DNA of 64,000 nt from Spisula solida (lineage: Eukaryota > Mollusca > Bivalvia > Venerida > Mactridae). The notes below the pieces were generated by a model. It was not told the origin of the DNA, ran no database searches, and worked only from the letters and a program-made list of their open reading frames with translations. Where the stretch lies: NCBI GenBank assembly GCA_947247005.1, contig OX365947.1:35234760-35298759 (forward strand), in the 5' to 3' direction. Below are positions 1-9,955 of this stretch, in pieces. Every line of letters starts with the position of its first letter. Position 1 is the first letter of the stretch. The translations under genes were made by a program, and so were the position numbers.

Positions 1-1085
1 GGCTTCAATTACAGCCATAGCATCCTCAAGCAGCTCATTGTCAAAGTCTCCATCGTCTAACTGAGGCTGACCTGGACTTCCATATCCCGATGTGTTAGCA
101 GGCGACGGCGTAGCTCTGTAACTTCCAGGGGAAGTAACTCCAGGATATTTAGGAGGAGACGTACCATGGTATGACTGACTCTCGTGCATCGGACTCTGTC
201 CACACCCACTTTCAACAGATGGTGGTGATGTGTATGTTGAGCTGGTTGGACTAGGTGCCTGGTCTGACCATGGACTTCCAGTGTCCGAGTCTAACCCACT
301 GTCCGGATCAGAAGCACGTCTTATTTCTTTAAAGCTCTTGGTTTTGAACAATGCCTCATCAAACGTACCAGTATTACTAAATTGACCAGCATTTGTAAAA
401 TTTGGCAGGTTACCTTGAGACATCAGTAATGGTCTGCTATCAATTTCATCAAGAAGGCCGTCAGCAATCAGATTATTAGCAAACATCTCTGGTCCAGATG
501 AGACCGGAGATTGAACAGTACCGCCAGACATTTTGGAAGAACTCACCATCTTTGTCGTGGTCATATTTTGGTCCATTCCAAATGCAAAATTTGGTTTCCC
601 ATTTACCCCAAACTGTTGATTGTTCATTACTGGTTGTGCCATGCCTTGGCTAAGGTCATTGGTGCCCGTAAAACAACCAGTAAAATTACCCTGATTGGCG
701 AACTGAAAACCTTGTTGTTGTAACTGGATGTTAAAATCGCCATAATCAGCTGGTGGTCGGAAAAATTTATTTGGTTGATTTTCAGGATCGTCTAGAGTCC
801 TACGATTACCCTTCATGGTGACCTGGTTTTGGTACTGCACCTGTGGGGGCATGTAGTTACACATTGGTCCAACAGGGATACTTTTGTTCATCATCAGCCC
901 GGGTTGTACAGGAAGCCCCCCAGTAGGGCCACGTCCATAAAATTCTTCCTCATCGTCATCTTGTGCAATGATATTGAGTTTTTCGATATCTTCAGTCAGA
1001 TTATTGACTGCATTGAGTACTTTGATTTCTGAGGTATCTTCATCTTCATGAGGCTGTCTAACATTGCTCTCCTTTTCTTCTGTGA
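1..1085 (-). CDS. Large second exon of gene 2: disordered protein with IkappaB-type degron DSGLDS (partial)
   Basis: Acceptor tttcag at 1091-1086, then 361 codons open to the window edge with no stop. With exon 1 this gives about 394 residues. The chain begins TEEKESNVRQPHEDED, has an acidic patch (QDDDEEEFYGRG), then a long N/Q/G/M/P-rich stretch, then a S/P/G-rich stretch, and runs off the edge at ...DNELLEDAMAVIEA. At residues about 294-299 (bases 303-286) it reads DSGLDS, identical to the phosphodegron by which IKK and beta-TrCP destroy IkappaB-alpha. No ankyrin repeat is reached, but the neighbour on the same strand is an ankyrin IkappaB gene, so a tandem IkappaB-family paralogue is my best guess. 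Alternatives are a Rel-family C-terminus or an unrelated disordered regulator. The exon is well supported; the family is inferred. Confidence 0.7.
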
Positions 1086-3059
1086 CTGAAATATACACAA
1101 ATCTCCATAGAACATCAGGGGTTCCATATGACTCAGGAGTAGGGGTTTTGACCCTTGATATTTCCAAATAGCCTAATTTTTGGCCACTGCAATTGAACGT
1201 GACAAATTACTTGAGTTATGAGAATGATCCATTTTAAATATTTCTCATCTGACAAGGCTTTTTTAATTTGTCACCAATCATTCTGTTTTTTTATTACTTT
1301 AGGTACTTGAAAGTTTGTTAAGTGTAGTCTTTGAAAAGCTATTGAGCTTGTATGTATACACGAAAATGAAATACATGTGTATACACAAACCTCAAAAAAA
1401 TCTTGTGGTGTACCGTACAACCTCTCTAGAGCAATACCCTTTGGGAAACACAAAGAATGGTTATTGTATGGTGGTTGTTGCTCTGGAGAGGTAAAATTTA
1501 TAGATAATGATTACTTCTGGAACAAAATTTTTATGTTGCTTAAGAGAAGTGGTTGCTGCATGGAGGACACTCTTATGAAGCTGCACTGTATATTGAAGTT
1601 AACCAATTAATCGGACATTAAAGAAATTATAGACAAATGAAGTGATCGCTCTTAGGAACAGCAAAATTTTTTTTAATGTGGTCTTTTTTGACAGGTGGTT
1701 CATCTGAACAGGTTTATTTAATAAATATCATTCTTAGTATTCTGTTTGGAGGTAAATTGGTGGTCTTTGAAGACAGGTTTTGTAATAGTAGTCTTTGTTC
1801 TCTGATGGCCTTTAACACAGGTTTGAATGTATTGTACATACACACTTAATGTAAATTATATAGTGGTTGTTTTGAACATGACTTATGACATCCCTATTGT
1901 ATCTGAATTGAAATTGCCAGTACTAGAACAACTATAAATGCAGATTTATATGAGCTGACAGGAACAGAAATATTCACAGATACTTGAGGTCTGGGTTGGA
2001 ATTCAATATTTATTTTATTTAATCGAAGAATAAGGATAGCCAATCAAGTCGCCCTGTTACTGACCAAGAGTTTAATATGGTGTGATCTGATTGGTTGTCC
2101 TTATCATTCAGTCAAGTAAGAACAATATTGAATACCACCCTGGACACCACCCTCCTGCTACACACATGTATGTATATTCATCAAGGTTTATCCAGACTGA
2201 TACACTAATTAATTAACAATAAATCATTATGATTATTGAAAGTTAAACTTAATTAATAAGTTTACTGCATATGATAAGCTAGAGAGGTACAAATGTATTC
2301 TATAATTTGCTGAAGTTTAATTAACAACAACTTGTTTGTGAGATATTATTAGTGTTGACAAAAAATATACAGCTGTGAAGCTGACTGGAAAGGGGTCCCC
2401 CAACCTCAAACTTGTATCAATCAAATGGATACCCCCCCCCCCCTCCTCTAATTGGACAAGTTATGAAATAGATTTGCAATTTAGAGTACATGCATATATG
2501 TTTGTATTGTTCACTGCATACTGTAATATGAGCAGTCATGTGTGTATATTTATATAGATCTAGGTATAATGACAACACACAATAAAGTGGCTGTCACCAA
2601 ATTAGATAATTAGACAGTGACAGCTAATAAAATTGTGGTACAGTAACAACTTACATTATATATATGTGCATGACCGTAGCCAGGTAGAGGCACTCAGAGG
2701 AGCCTCAGTAATATTTTAGAAATTCTCTAAATAAGCATGTCTTTTAAAAAACGTCTCAAAGATCATACCATAGAAAATATTTTCCTATGTGGTTGTTTTT
2801 GTCTCTGGATAAGTACAGTACACATGTATAAATTATAATTGTGACACATTTTCTAGATCTATGTCAGAGAGATTGCAAAATGAAAGCTTCAATAACATAT
2901 TATTTAAGATACAACTCGACAAAAAAGAAAGTAAATGGCGGCTAGCTTTAGCATGCGATTTAAACAACACTCGCCAAGCCTATTTCTCGAAATTGACATA
3001 ACTCATTGACATTTCACCGCAATAAAGTTTTATAAACATGTTTATTTTCGTGAGCTTAC
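1086..3059 (-). other. Intron 1 of gene 2
   Basis: Begins GT at 3059-3058 and ends AG at 1087-1086. It is AT-rich and has no convincing ORF. It holds a dispersed repeat (1405-1500, related in inverted orientation to 42650-42725), a C-run near 2430-2442, and near 2680-2710 a 'gtagccaggtagaggc' stretch of the kind seen at mollusc repeat ends. Confidence 0.6.
1405..1500. repeat. Dispersed repeat, inverted copy at 42650-42725
   Basis: Contains 'agagcaatacccttt.gggaaacac' followed by 'ggttgttgctctggagaggtaa'. The reverse complement of 42650-42725 reads the same blocks in the same order. Both blocks carry 'agagcaa' or 'gctctggagagg' motifs. It is probably a short non-autonomous element; class unknown. 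Confidence 0.5.
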
Positions 3060-3156
3060 CTTTAATATCAATCATGTTTTTAGATAAATCGTCAAGTTTT
3101 GATTCCGTGGTGCTTGTCTGACTTTGTCCAGCGTCCTTTATGGCAACGTCTAGCAT
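3060..3156 (-). CDS. First coding exon of an IkappaB-pathway-like gene (gene 2)
   Basis: On the minus strand an ATG at 3156-3154 opens a 97-nt exon starting MLDVAIKDAGQS and ending ...MIDIK plus one base. A canonical donor follows (g|gtaagc, GT at 3059-3058). The leftover base joins the TC that opens the next exon to form one codon, so the phases agree. The segment is polar and looks disordered, with no domain. I chose this start because it is the only ATG before a good donor and lies just below a promoter-like segment with a CCAAT box and a kappaB site. The 2-kb intron to exon 2 is ordinary in size. What is seen is the ATG, the donor and the frame agreement; the gene identity is inferred from exon 2. 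Confidence 0.72.
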
Positions 3157-3159
3157 TAT

Positions 3160-3345
3160 TCTGCTATAAAATACAAATTTAGTTCCAAATCACAGTTACA
3201 ATCCAACGTTACAGCAAGATCCGTGTATTGTGCTCGAGGGGGAAACGAAAGTTGATTGGTTATTTTCCAACAATCGTCACGAGGGAAAGTCCCTAATGAA
3301 TATTCATAAATGACGTATGGTTCATAGTGACCAATGGAAACGACT
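3160..3345 (-). promoter_or_regulatory. Proximal promoter of gene 2 with kappaB, IRF-like and CCAAT motifs
   Basis: Read on the minus strand, the 190 bp above the ATG hold GGGACTTTCCC (3293-3283), a CCAAT box (from ATTGG near 3254-3258), and on the plus strand AAACGAAA (3243-3250), which fits the IRF half-site AANNGAAA. A CRE-like TGACGTAT sits near 3311-3318. GGGACTTTCC is the textbook NF-kappaB site. Clustering of these motifs just upstream of an immune-type gene fits NF-kappaB-driven feedback. The transcription start is not visible. Confidence 0.5.
3283..3293 (-). promoter_or_regulatory. Perfect kappaB site GGGACTTTCCC
   Basis: The plus strand reads GGGAAAGTCCC; its complement GGGACTTTCCC contains the classical NF-kappaB decamer GGGACTTTCC. 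It lies about 130 bp upstream of the gene 2 ATG. The match is exact; function is inferred from position and gene type. Confidence 0.55.
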
Positions 3346-3629
3346 AGACGACTGGAAATTGATGGTTCCGGGTTCAGGTCATGTTACTATTTTTATCATT
3401 ATGTTTTTCCCAGTATTTCCGTTTATCATCGGGTATTTCCGTTATTGTAAGGGCAACAAATCTTACAAAATGTTTACACCACAGTTACATGCTGAGTAAG
3501 TTCCCTTATAAGTCAAACCAAAAAACCATGTTTGGCGTCAAAACATGCCTTATTCAGCCTGACAATGCAATCCAACCCATAGAGAACATGTTGATGTCAC
3601 TACGGTGCGTCATTTCGCAACTTAAACCA

Positions 3630-3844
3630 CCTGTTGCCCGTAAAAAACTTGTTCTACTATATTTGTGTGCCATCTTGCTCACAAAATCATAGCGGCACCT
3701 GAGCCCAACTCAGGCCCTAGAGGACCCAAATATCCATGTGGCGTATGCAGTAAGGCAGTCAAGTGGACCACCCCAGGAATCCAATGTGACAGCTGCAAGG
3801 TATGGTTCCACCAGAACGGTATGGGTATGTTATAATATGGACAA
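3630..3844 (+). pseudogene. LINE N-terminal region: hydrophobic leader, degraded 2A-like motif, first half of PHD finger
   Basis: One frame ends with a leucine-rich run (KLVLLYLCAILL). A frame slip follows, then codons at 3701-3718 read E-P-N-S-G-P where the 2A consensus is ExNPGP; one C-to-T change would explain the serine. Next comes KYPCGVCSKAV...GIQCDSCKVWFH, the first half of a PHD-like zinc finger. The second half (SWECVHCGLPNFSSGLF) resumes at about 5021. A leucine-rich run, a 2A-like peptide and a PHD finger is a known arrangement at the start of some animal LINE ORFs. The frame breaks mean it cannot be translated as one piece. Confidence 0.65.
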
Positions 3845-4014
3845 CTCTAGTATTACCATTCACTATGATAATCTAAGTTACTTCCCTTGTTATATATATA
3901 TATGTTGCATGCCTCTTGAATCTAACTCACTCTCTGTTAGGAAATCACTGAATAAACATAGTTAGAGCACAACTGTCTTGTAATTCTAAGAACCCAAAAA
4001 GTAACATTAAAACA
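3828..4014 (+). mobile_element. Solo-side 5' LTR of a Gypsy-type element
   Basis: Ends ...TTAAAACA directly before a tRNA-like primer site, and contains CTGAATAAACA, a plausible poly(A) signal. The left border is uncertain: TGTTATAA at 3828 gives a TG...CA LTR of 187 bp, but 3830-3844 also resembles LINE coding sequence, so the LTR may start later. No matching 3' LTR is present downstream. Confidence 0.5.
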
Positions 4015-4029
4015 TGGTGTCAGAAGTGG
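4015..4029 (+). other. Primer binding site, tRNA-Leu type
   Basis: TGGTGTCAGAAGTGG follows the LTR directly. It is complementary to the 3' end of a tRNA finishing in ...GACACCA, typical of tRNA-Leu-primed Gypsy elements. Position and sequence fit; the exact tRNA is inferred. Confidence 0.6.
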
Positions 4030-4133
4030 TTAACTAATTTATATTAGTTTACAAATTATTGGACTATATTGTTGTGATTTATTAGGAAGAATTTGTGTTT
4101 TTTATTGGATTATAAATTAACACGACATTCATC

Positions 4134-5678
4134 ATGGAGCTTACAGGAGTCCCTGAGCCCAAAATGAATTGGGACTCATCGAGTCTACCTATCGAGTGGA
4201 CAAACTTTAAAGATCACATCGAACTGATCTTTAAGGGTCCTTTAAAGAATAGGACCAAAGAGGAGCAATGTACATATTTGCTTCTGTGGATTGGTCAACG
4301 TGGAAGAGAAATCCACAAGTCGTGGAATTTGTCTGCAGATGACAACAAAGATCTGGACAAATTATACCAGAACTTCAAGGCTTATGTAGAGCCTAAATTG
4401 AATTCGGTATTTAAGAGATACCAATTCAATAACATTATACAAGGTGACAGTTCCCTGGAAGAATTCTTCACAAAACTACGAGTCAATGCAGGTGACTGCA
4501 AATTCTCAGACAAAGATGAAATGATGAGAGACAGGATAGTTTTTGGAGTCACATCGGACAAAATCAGAGAAAAGCTGCTGAGCTTAGGCGACAAGTTAAC
4601 GTTTGATAAAGCTGTAGAAATCGCACAAAGTCATGATTATGCTCAAAAACAGTTAAATTCCATGAATTCGAAGCCAGGCGCGGAAAATTCAAATACGGTG
4701 TGCCAAGTGAAGACATCGTACAAAGCGAAGAAGGCTCAAGCCAAGACCACAAAAGGTATGGACAAATGCACAAAATGTGGACAACAGCATCAAAAGGACA
4801 AATGTCCAGCGAAAGGACAGCAATGTCATGTGTGCAAAAGGTGGAATCACTTTGCGAAACAGTGTTTTCAGAAGAAACGTGTTTACATGGTGGAAGACGA
4901 CAAGTCGGACCATGAAGACTTCTCTGTGGACGCACTGGACAACAAACAAGGTCAGATATTTGCTGATATTTTGGTAAATACATCACCGGAGGACGAAGTC
5001 TACTTCGCCATGCACAATATCTCATGGGAATGCGTACACTGTGGCCTACCAAATTTTTCATCTGGCCTTTTTGTCATGACGCTGTACGAAACTACCAACT
5101 ACTATGAATCGTTACAGTCAAACCCAAGTCCAGCTAACTCATCCCAAGTCTTTGACTTTAGCTTCAGTCATCCCATGGCAACATCTCCCCCTAAATCAAC
5201 AAGAGTACCGTCTACAAGCCTGCATCTCACAAGGGCCAGCGAACAGCCTTCCGAAGCTGATGGTCATCTTATCCATTCTAGCTTCTCATCTTCCAACAAA
5301 GACCCTCAGATAATAAGTGTAAGCCCAGCTCAACGAACAGACGTACCCCTCAAGGTACTAGTCATCAACTGCCAATCGATCGTTAAGAAAAAGGACTCCT
5401 TAGCAACCCTGTGTGAAACAGTGAAACCAGACATAGTCCTTGGCACAGAATCATGGTTGACAAGCGATCACTTAGATGCTGTAATCTTCCCAGAAGACTA
5501 CAAGATATTTCGGATAGACAGGAGAAATGGAAGAGGAGGAGAAGTGTTCATCATGGTCAACAGCCAGTTCCAAGTAATGGTACCAGACGACATAGTGAAC
5601 CCCGACGAGTGTGAAATGCTATGGGTCCAGATCAGTTTGAAGAGCGCCAGCAACTTATACGTTGGATGCTTCTACTGA
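4134..5678 (+). CDS. Chimeric 514-aa ORF: Gypsy Gag joined in frame to LINE PHD/endonuclease
   Basis: Residues 1 to about 205 are a retrotransposon Gag (capsid-like; EQCTYLLLWIGQRGREI, LEEFFTKLRV). At about 212-245 are two zinc knuckles, CTKCGQQHQKDKC (CX2CX3HX4C, one residue short) and CHVCKRWNHFAKQC (canonical CX2CX4HX4C). Near residue 296 (base 5021) the protein switches with no break to the LINE: SWECVHCGLPNFSSG is the second half of its PHD finger. A spacer follows, then the endonuclease start (VLVINCQSIVKKKD, GTESWLTSDH). The ORF ends at TGA 5676-5678 inside the endonuclease, where related elements read ...FYRPP, so CGA-to-TGA decay is likely. The Gypsy protease, RT and 3' LTR are missing. 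It looks like an accidental fusion by nested insertion and deletion; expression is unknown. Confidence 0.75.
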   Translation: MELTGVPEPKMNWDSSSLPIEWTNFKDHIELIFKGPLKNRTKEEQCTYLLLWIGQRGREIHKSWNLSADDNKDLDKLYQNFKAYVEPKLNSVFKRYQFNNIIQGDSSLEEFFTKLRVNAGDCKFSDKDEMMRDRIVFGVTSDKIREKLLSLGDKLTFDKAVEIAQSHDYAQKQLNSMNSKPGAENSNTVCQVKTSYKAKKAQAKTTKGMDKCTKCGQQHQKDKCPAKGQQCHVCKRWNHFAKQCFQKKRVYMVEDDKSDHEDFSVDALDNKQGQIFADILVNTSPEDEVYFAMHNISWECVHCGLPNFSSGLFVMTLYETTNYYESLQSNPSPANSSQVFDFSFSHPMATSPPKSTRVPSTSLHLTRASEQPSEADGHLIHSSFSSSNKDPQIISVSPAQRTDVPLKVLVINCQSIVKKKDSLATLCETVKPDIVLGTESWLTSDHLDAVIFPEDYKIFRIDRRNGRGGEVFIMVNSQFQVMVPDDIVNPDECEMLWVQISLKSASNLYVGCFY

Positions 5679-6275
5679 CCACCGAATGTAGATGACCCAG
5701 CGTATCTTGATCTCCATCATCAATACCTGAGTGAGATACCCAAGCCAGCACATATATGGCTTGGAGGGGACTTCAACCTACCCGGTATCAACTGGTCAGA
5801 CAATTCAATCGATTCAACTCAGAAAGCAACCTTGTCCAAACAACTCTTAGACATCTCCAGTAATTCCTTTCTAGAACAGCTAGTTACAGATCCAACTCGA
5901 ACTACAGAAGACAGCTCCAATATCCTTGATCTCTTCTTTACAAACAACGCATCTCTCACTAACACAACAGAAGTAATCCCTGGTATATCTGACCACGAAG
6001 CCGTTTATGTTGAAGCCAGTCTAAGACCACTTACAGTAAAGACACCACCCAGGAAAGTCTTCAGCTATGACAAAGCTGACCGCTCATCAATCGAGAATGA
6101 ACTCCATGAAACATACTTAACCTTGAAAGAAAACCAGGCCACAACAGTAAACGACCTGTGGACTATCTTCAAAAACTCAGTCACAAAGATCATGAACAAA
6201 CACATACCATCCCGAATGACTAAAGACAGGAAATCACAGAAACCATGGATTGACAACCATCAGAGCAGCCATTAG
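5679..6275 (+). pseudogene. LINE endonuclease, middle and C-terminal part
   Basis: Directly after the TGA the same frame continues: PPNVDDPAYLDL, then WLGGDFNLPGINW (the GDFN endonuclease motif), then LDLFFTNNASL and IPGISDHEAVYVE (the SDH motif that ends the catalytic core). All are standard apurinic-endonuclease blocks of LINEs. Past KPWI the frame slips near 6255-6275. Confidence 0.8.
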
Positions 6276-7628
6276 GAAAAAACAGAAACTGTACACTCGC
6301 ATGAAGAAAACTAAATCCCCAAGTGACAATCGTTAATACAAAGAACTCAAAAGCAATCTACAAAGACAGGAAAGAAAAGCTCATCAAAATTACATCAATA
6401 ACATCATAGAACCAATTGAAAAAGAAGAAAGACCTGTGAAACAAAAGAAATTCTGGAACTATATATCGTCACTGAAGAAGGACAATAATGGCATCTCGCC
6501 ACTCAAGGACAAGGGGAGACTCTTCAACCAAGCTAAAGACAAAGCAAACATTCTAAACAATCAATATTCGTCCGTTTTTACCAAGGAAGACACAGAGGAC
6601 ATACCATCACCAGAGGGCGAGCCATACCCAGAAATGCCTGACTTTGCTGTTACCGAAGTAGGCACCAGAAAGCTCCTCCAGAACCTGAACACCAAAAAGG
6701 CGTCCGGTCCAGATGGGATCTCGGCTTGGTTCCTGAAGGACTATGCAGACTCCATCGCACCTTCACTCACTCTGATCTTCAACAGGTCTCTACAAGAGGG
6801 CGTGGTTCCTGAAGACTGGAAAGAAGCAAACATGACTGCCATCTTCAAGAAAGGAGCTCGACAACTACCGCCCTGTCTCCCTTACCAGTCTATGCTGTAA
6901 ACTCCTGGAACATATCATCGTCAGTAATACCCTCAAGCACCTAGGTAAACATAACATCCTGCATGACTGTCAGCACGGTTTCCGAGCACGAAGGAGTTGT
7001 GAGACCCAACTACTGACCCTGGTCCACGAACTTGTCTCATCCATGGACAAGAAGGTACAAGCTGACCTCATCATCTTGGACTTCTCCAAAGCGTTTGACC
7101 GTGTTCCACATCAGAGGCTACTGAAGAAACTCCACCATTATGGTATCAGGTCGAACATCCACCAATGGATAGCTTCCTTCCTTGGAAACCGGTCTCAGCA
7201 AGTCCTGGTTGAAGGACAATCATCTGACAGTGTACCTGTGATCAGCGGCGTCCCTCAGGGCTCAATCCTTGGCCCACTTCTCTTCCTTCTCTTCATCAAT
7301 GATCTCCCAGACAGTGTAGTTTCATCAACACGTCTCTTCGCAGATGACTGTATCCTATACAGATACATCAGATCACCTGAAGACCAAGCAATTCTACAAC
7401 GAGATCTTGATGCCTTGGCAGAGTGGGAGAGAAAGTGGGGCATTGACTTTCACCCACAGAAATGTAGCTTCCTGAGAGTCACTAGAAGCCGCAAACCATT
7501 CCAGTACAACTACGTTTTGAAAGACATCACTCTCCAACAAGATACCATCACCAAGTACTTGGGAGTAGATCTTCAATCCGACCTAGGCTGGACCTCACAT
7601 ATCAACAAAAAAATCAAGAAAGCAAATA
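6276..7628 (+). pseudogene. LINE reverse transcriptase (broken)
   Basis: Linker then RT. Visible blocks are KKASGPDGISAWFLKDYAD (finger region), LQEGVVPEDWKEANMTAIFKK, a frameshift near 6858, HGFRARRSCETQLL, LIILDFSKAFDRVPH (motif A, catalytic Asp), ISGVPQGSILGPLLF (motif B) and LFADDCILY (motif C, the catalytic FADD). A stop near 6333 and the frameshift show decay. The domain breaks off at 7628 in ...KKAN, exactly where the Tigger-like element sits, and resumes at 9140 with SILGFLKRNLQ. Confidence 0.88.
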
Positions 7629-9137
7629 CAAAAACCTCGGTAATACGAGCAGCGATTATTCGAGCAACCGGCCTAATTCGAGCAAATTTCAAAGTCCCGA
7701 CGAATTTGCTCTATATTGTACATTAATTTATCCCTCTAACTCGAGTGAAGTTATAACGAGCATCCGGTCTAATTCGAGCGCAGGTGTCAGTCCAATCAAC
7801 AATTTTCAACGATAATTAATTACCTTATCTCGAGGCAATCATCCGAGCGAAATTTCACACCTCCGAAAAATGTCATACTAAATTTTGTTACGGTCCGTAT
7901 TTTTCACACATCGTGATAATCACAGTTTATGACAATAGCGTAATCCCTAACACTTAAATTGATGTCCGTGTTTTCGATCCGTTACATTAAACACGAAGTA
8001 GAAGATATTTAATTAATGAGCCTGATTTAAACTACGCATACGTTTCAGAAAAAGTTCAATAGGCAACAATTGGGAACATTAACTTATACGAGAACTAGAA
8101 TTATTATTTGCAACATCGTTGCTTCGAACGTACTGACTCGCACATACTTTTAAATTATCGTAAGATAAACCGACGTCCATGTAGAATCTTAAATATTTAG
8201 GCTCCGTTCGTTATAAAACTGCAAGTAAAAATCATTTCAAAAACTTTTCATATCCCGTATTTCATGAAAACCTGCGAATGTAAGCTTACGTACAGTACAA
8301 TTTCACGTGTCTGATACTGAATAAGTGAAGTAGATCAAGTCCACGATTAAATCCAATTCTTATCAAACAACCCTGAAGAATACAAAATTCGTCGACTTTG
8401 TACAGTAGGAAATTAAATGTCAATTGAATCTACACTATGCGCCGATTGGCGAATTCATACCGCGGTTACATATTTATGGAACTCTGACTAAACACTACTC
8501 CCAACTGAACCGGCAATTTCTTTGATGTGCGGCGCGTTTGAAGTCAGTCGAAAGACCGCCGCGTTTGATGTCTCCAAATTGTCGCGCGCGTTTCAATTGG
8601 AAACCACAGGGATATAACTCATTCAGCTAAACATCATGTCCTAAATAAATTATCATAGATAATATAGTGCATGTTTTTTACTCAATGAGCCGTATCCCTG
8701 TGCTGGAAACTGGATCGACTTTGCATCCGGGTTTTATTTTATCACGTGCGATTTTTGTGCGTGGGTGTTTGTTCAAACATGTAGGATCTATCGTGCGCTT
8801 TGGGTAATGTTATCTTTTTGCCGATGCGAACTTTTATTACAATTTTACCGTTAAACGGAGTTTGATATTTAATGTAAAAAGATTCATTACGACTTTCATA
8901 TGCAATTTGTTCAATTCGGCAAATGTCCACACGATTCAAATTGCGTATAGACTTGATAAACAATGACAGTATTAGTAGTTACAACCAAATACATGTATCA
9001 TACGTGTTTTCATTATAAACACAGTTACACTTCGTCATAACAACAATTCATCATAGACTTCGGATATTTCGAGCACCTGGCTTAACTCGAGCATTTGGCT
9101 TGTCCCGATGGGTCCTCGAGATAAAGAGGTTTTACTG
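7629..9137. mobile_element. Tigger/pogo-like TIR transposon inserted in the LINE, TA duplication
   Basis: Left end CAAAAACCTCGGTAATACGAG and right end ...CTCGAGATAAAGAGGTTTTACTG are imperfect inverted repeats of the CAGTAAAACCTC type known from Tigger/pogo elements. Both are flanked by TA (7627-7628 and 9138-9139), the target duplication of that superfamily. Removing the 1509 bp and one TA restores the LINE reading KKAN-SILGFLKRNL. 'attcgag' motifs recur inside near both ends. I see no transposase ORF; the 73-aa minus ORF at 8742-8963 is unconvincing. Probably non-autonomous. Confidence 0.75.
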
Positions 9138-9139
9138 TA

Positions 9140-9632
9140 GTATCCTTGGCTTCCTCAAAAGAAATCTCCAAAAAACTTCCGAACAAACGAAGACCAACGC
9201 ATATTTTTCACTAGAACGACCAAACTTTGATTACTGCGCCACCATCTGGAATCCTCACCATCAATATCTCTCAAAAAAACATAGAAATGGTACAACGGCG
9301 AGCTGCTAGATTTACAACAAACAGATTCAGAAATACAAGCAGCGTAACTGATATGATAGATCACCTGAATTGGGAAAGCCTAGAATCGAGACGTCAGAAA
9401 AAAACAGCTCACGATGTTCTACAAGATCGTGCACAACGAAGTAGACATCCCACCTGACAAGTACCTCCAGACAGCCAGATCCATGCCTAGAGCCCCTCAC
9501 AACAACAGATTTCTCCAACATCACGCATCTACAGATACTTACAAATTCAGTTTCTTCCCACGGACCATCCCTGTGTGGAACAACTTACCAGCCCCTGTGA
9601 CTGAGGCTCCTTCTTTAACATCTTTCAAGTAG
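9140..9632 (+). pseudogene. LINE ORF2 C-terminal domain
   Basis: Continues the RT after the insertion: LGFLKRNLQKTSEQTK, FDYCATIWNPHHQYL, a slip near 9275, VQRRAARFTTNRF, then YKFSFFPRTIPVWNNLPAPV and a stop near 9632. FFPRTIPxWNxLP is the conserved end of this LINE group's ORF2. The 3' UTR runs to about 9955. Confidence 0.82.
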
Positions 9633-9955
9633 GAGCTCGATAAACTCTCATTCTAAGGGGATTACTTCGCTCAGATATGAAGTACAACCATGTGATAGGT
9701 GTTGAACTATGTCAGCCGGGACTCAGTCCCTGTCACCGCCACGGAAGCTGGACAGGTCAAGTGCCTTGATGGTCGAAAAATATCTGAGCATATCTTTTCT
9801 TATATTTCTATCCTTTTCTATCATGCATATCTCCATCGTCTTGAACGAATCTATTCTTCCATACCTTTTCTATCACTCTCTTTCCTTTTCTATCTAAGCG
9901 CACCATTAAATAATTGTCAAGTCTGACAGCTTAACGTATTATGTAGATGTAGATA

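Larger units (their letters stand above)
3490..9955 (+). mobile_element. Decayed LINE (2A-like remnant, PHD finger, endonuclease, RT) with two nested insertions
   Basis: One non-LTR retrotransposon, broken in order by a Gypsy-type fragment (about 3828-5020) and a Tigger-like transposon (7629-9137). Its own parts are: a hydrophobic stretch and 2A-like remnant (3630-3718); a PHD-type zinc finger (3735-3830, continued at 5021); an apurinic endonuclease (5340-6260); a reverse transcriptase (6436-7628); a C-terminal domain with WNPHHQ and PVWNNLPAPV (9140-9632); and a 3' UTR with a GGACTCAGTCC hairpin ending in a short 'gatgtagata' tail near 9955. The domain order fits the CR1/Jockey group. Stops and frameshifts at several points show it is dead. 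The 5' end is not sharply defined. Confidence 0.85.

Noticed and set aside
8742..8963. 73-aa minus ORF in the Tigger-like element as a transposase exon
   Set aside because: No DDD/E or CENP-B motif. The element is only 1.5 kb and has no other coding potential.
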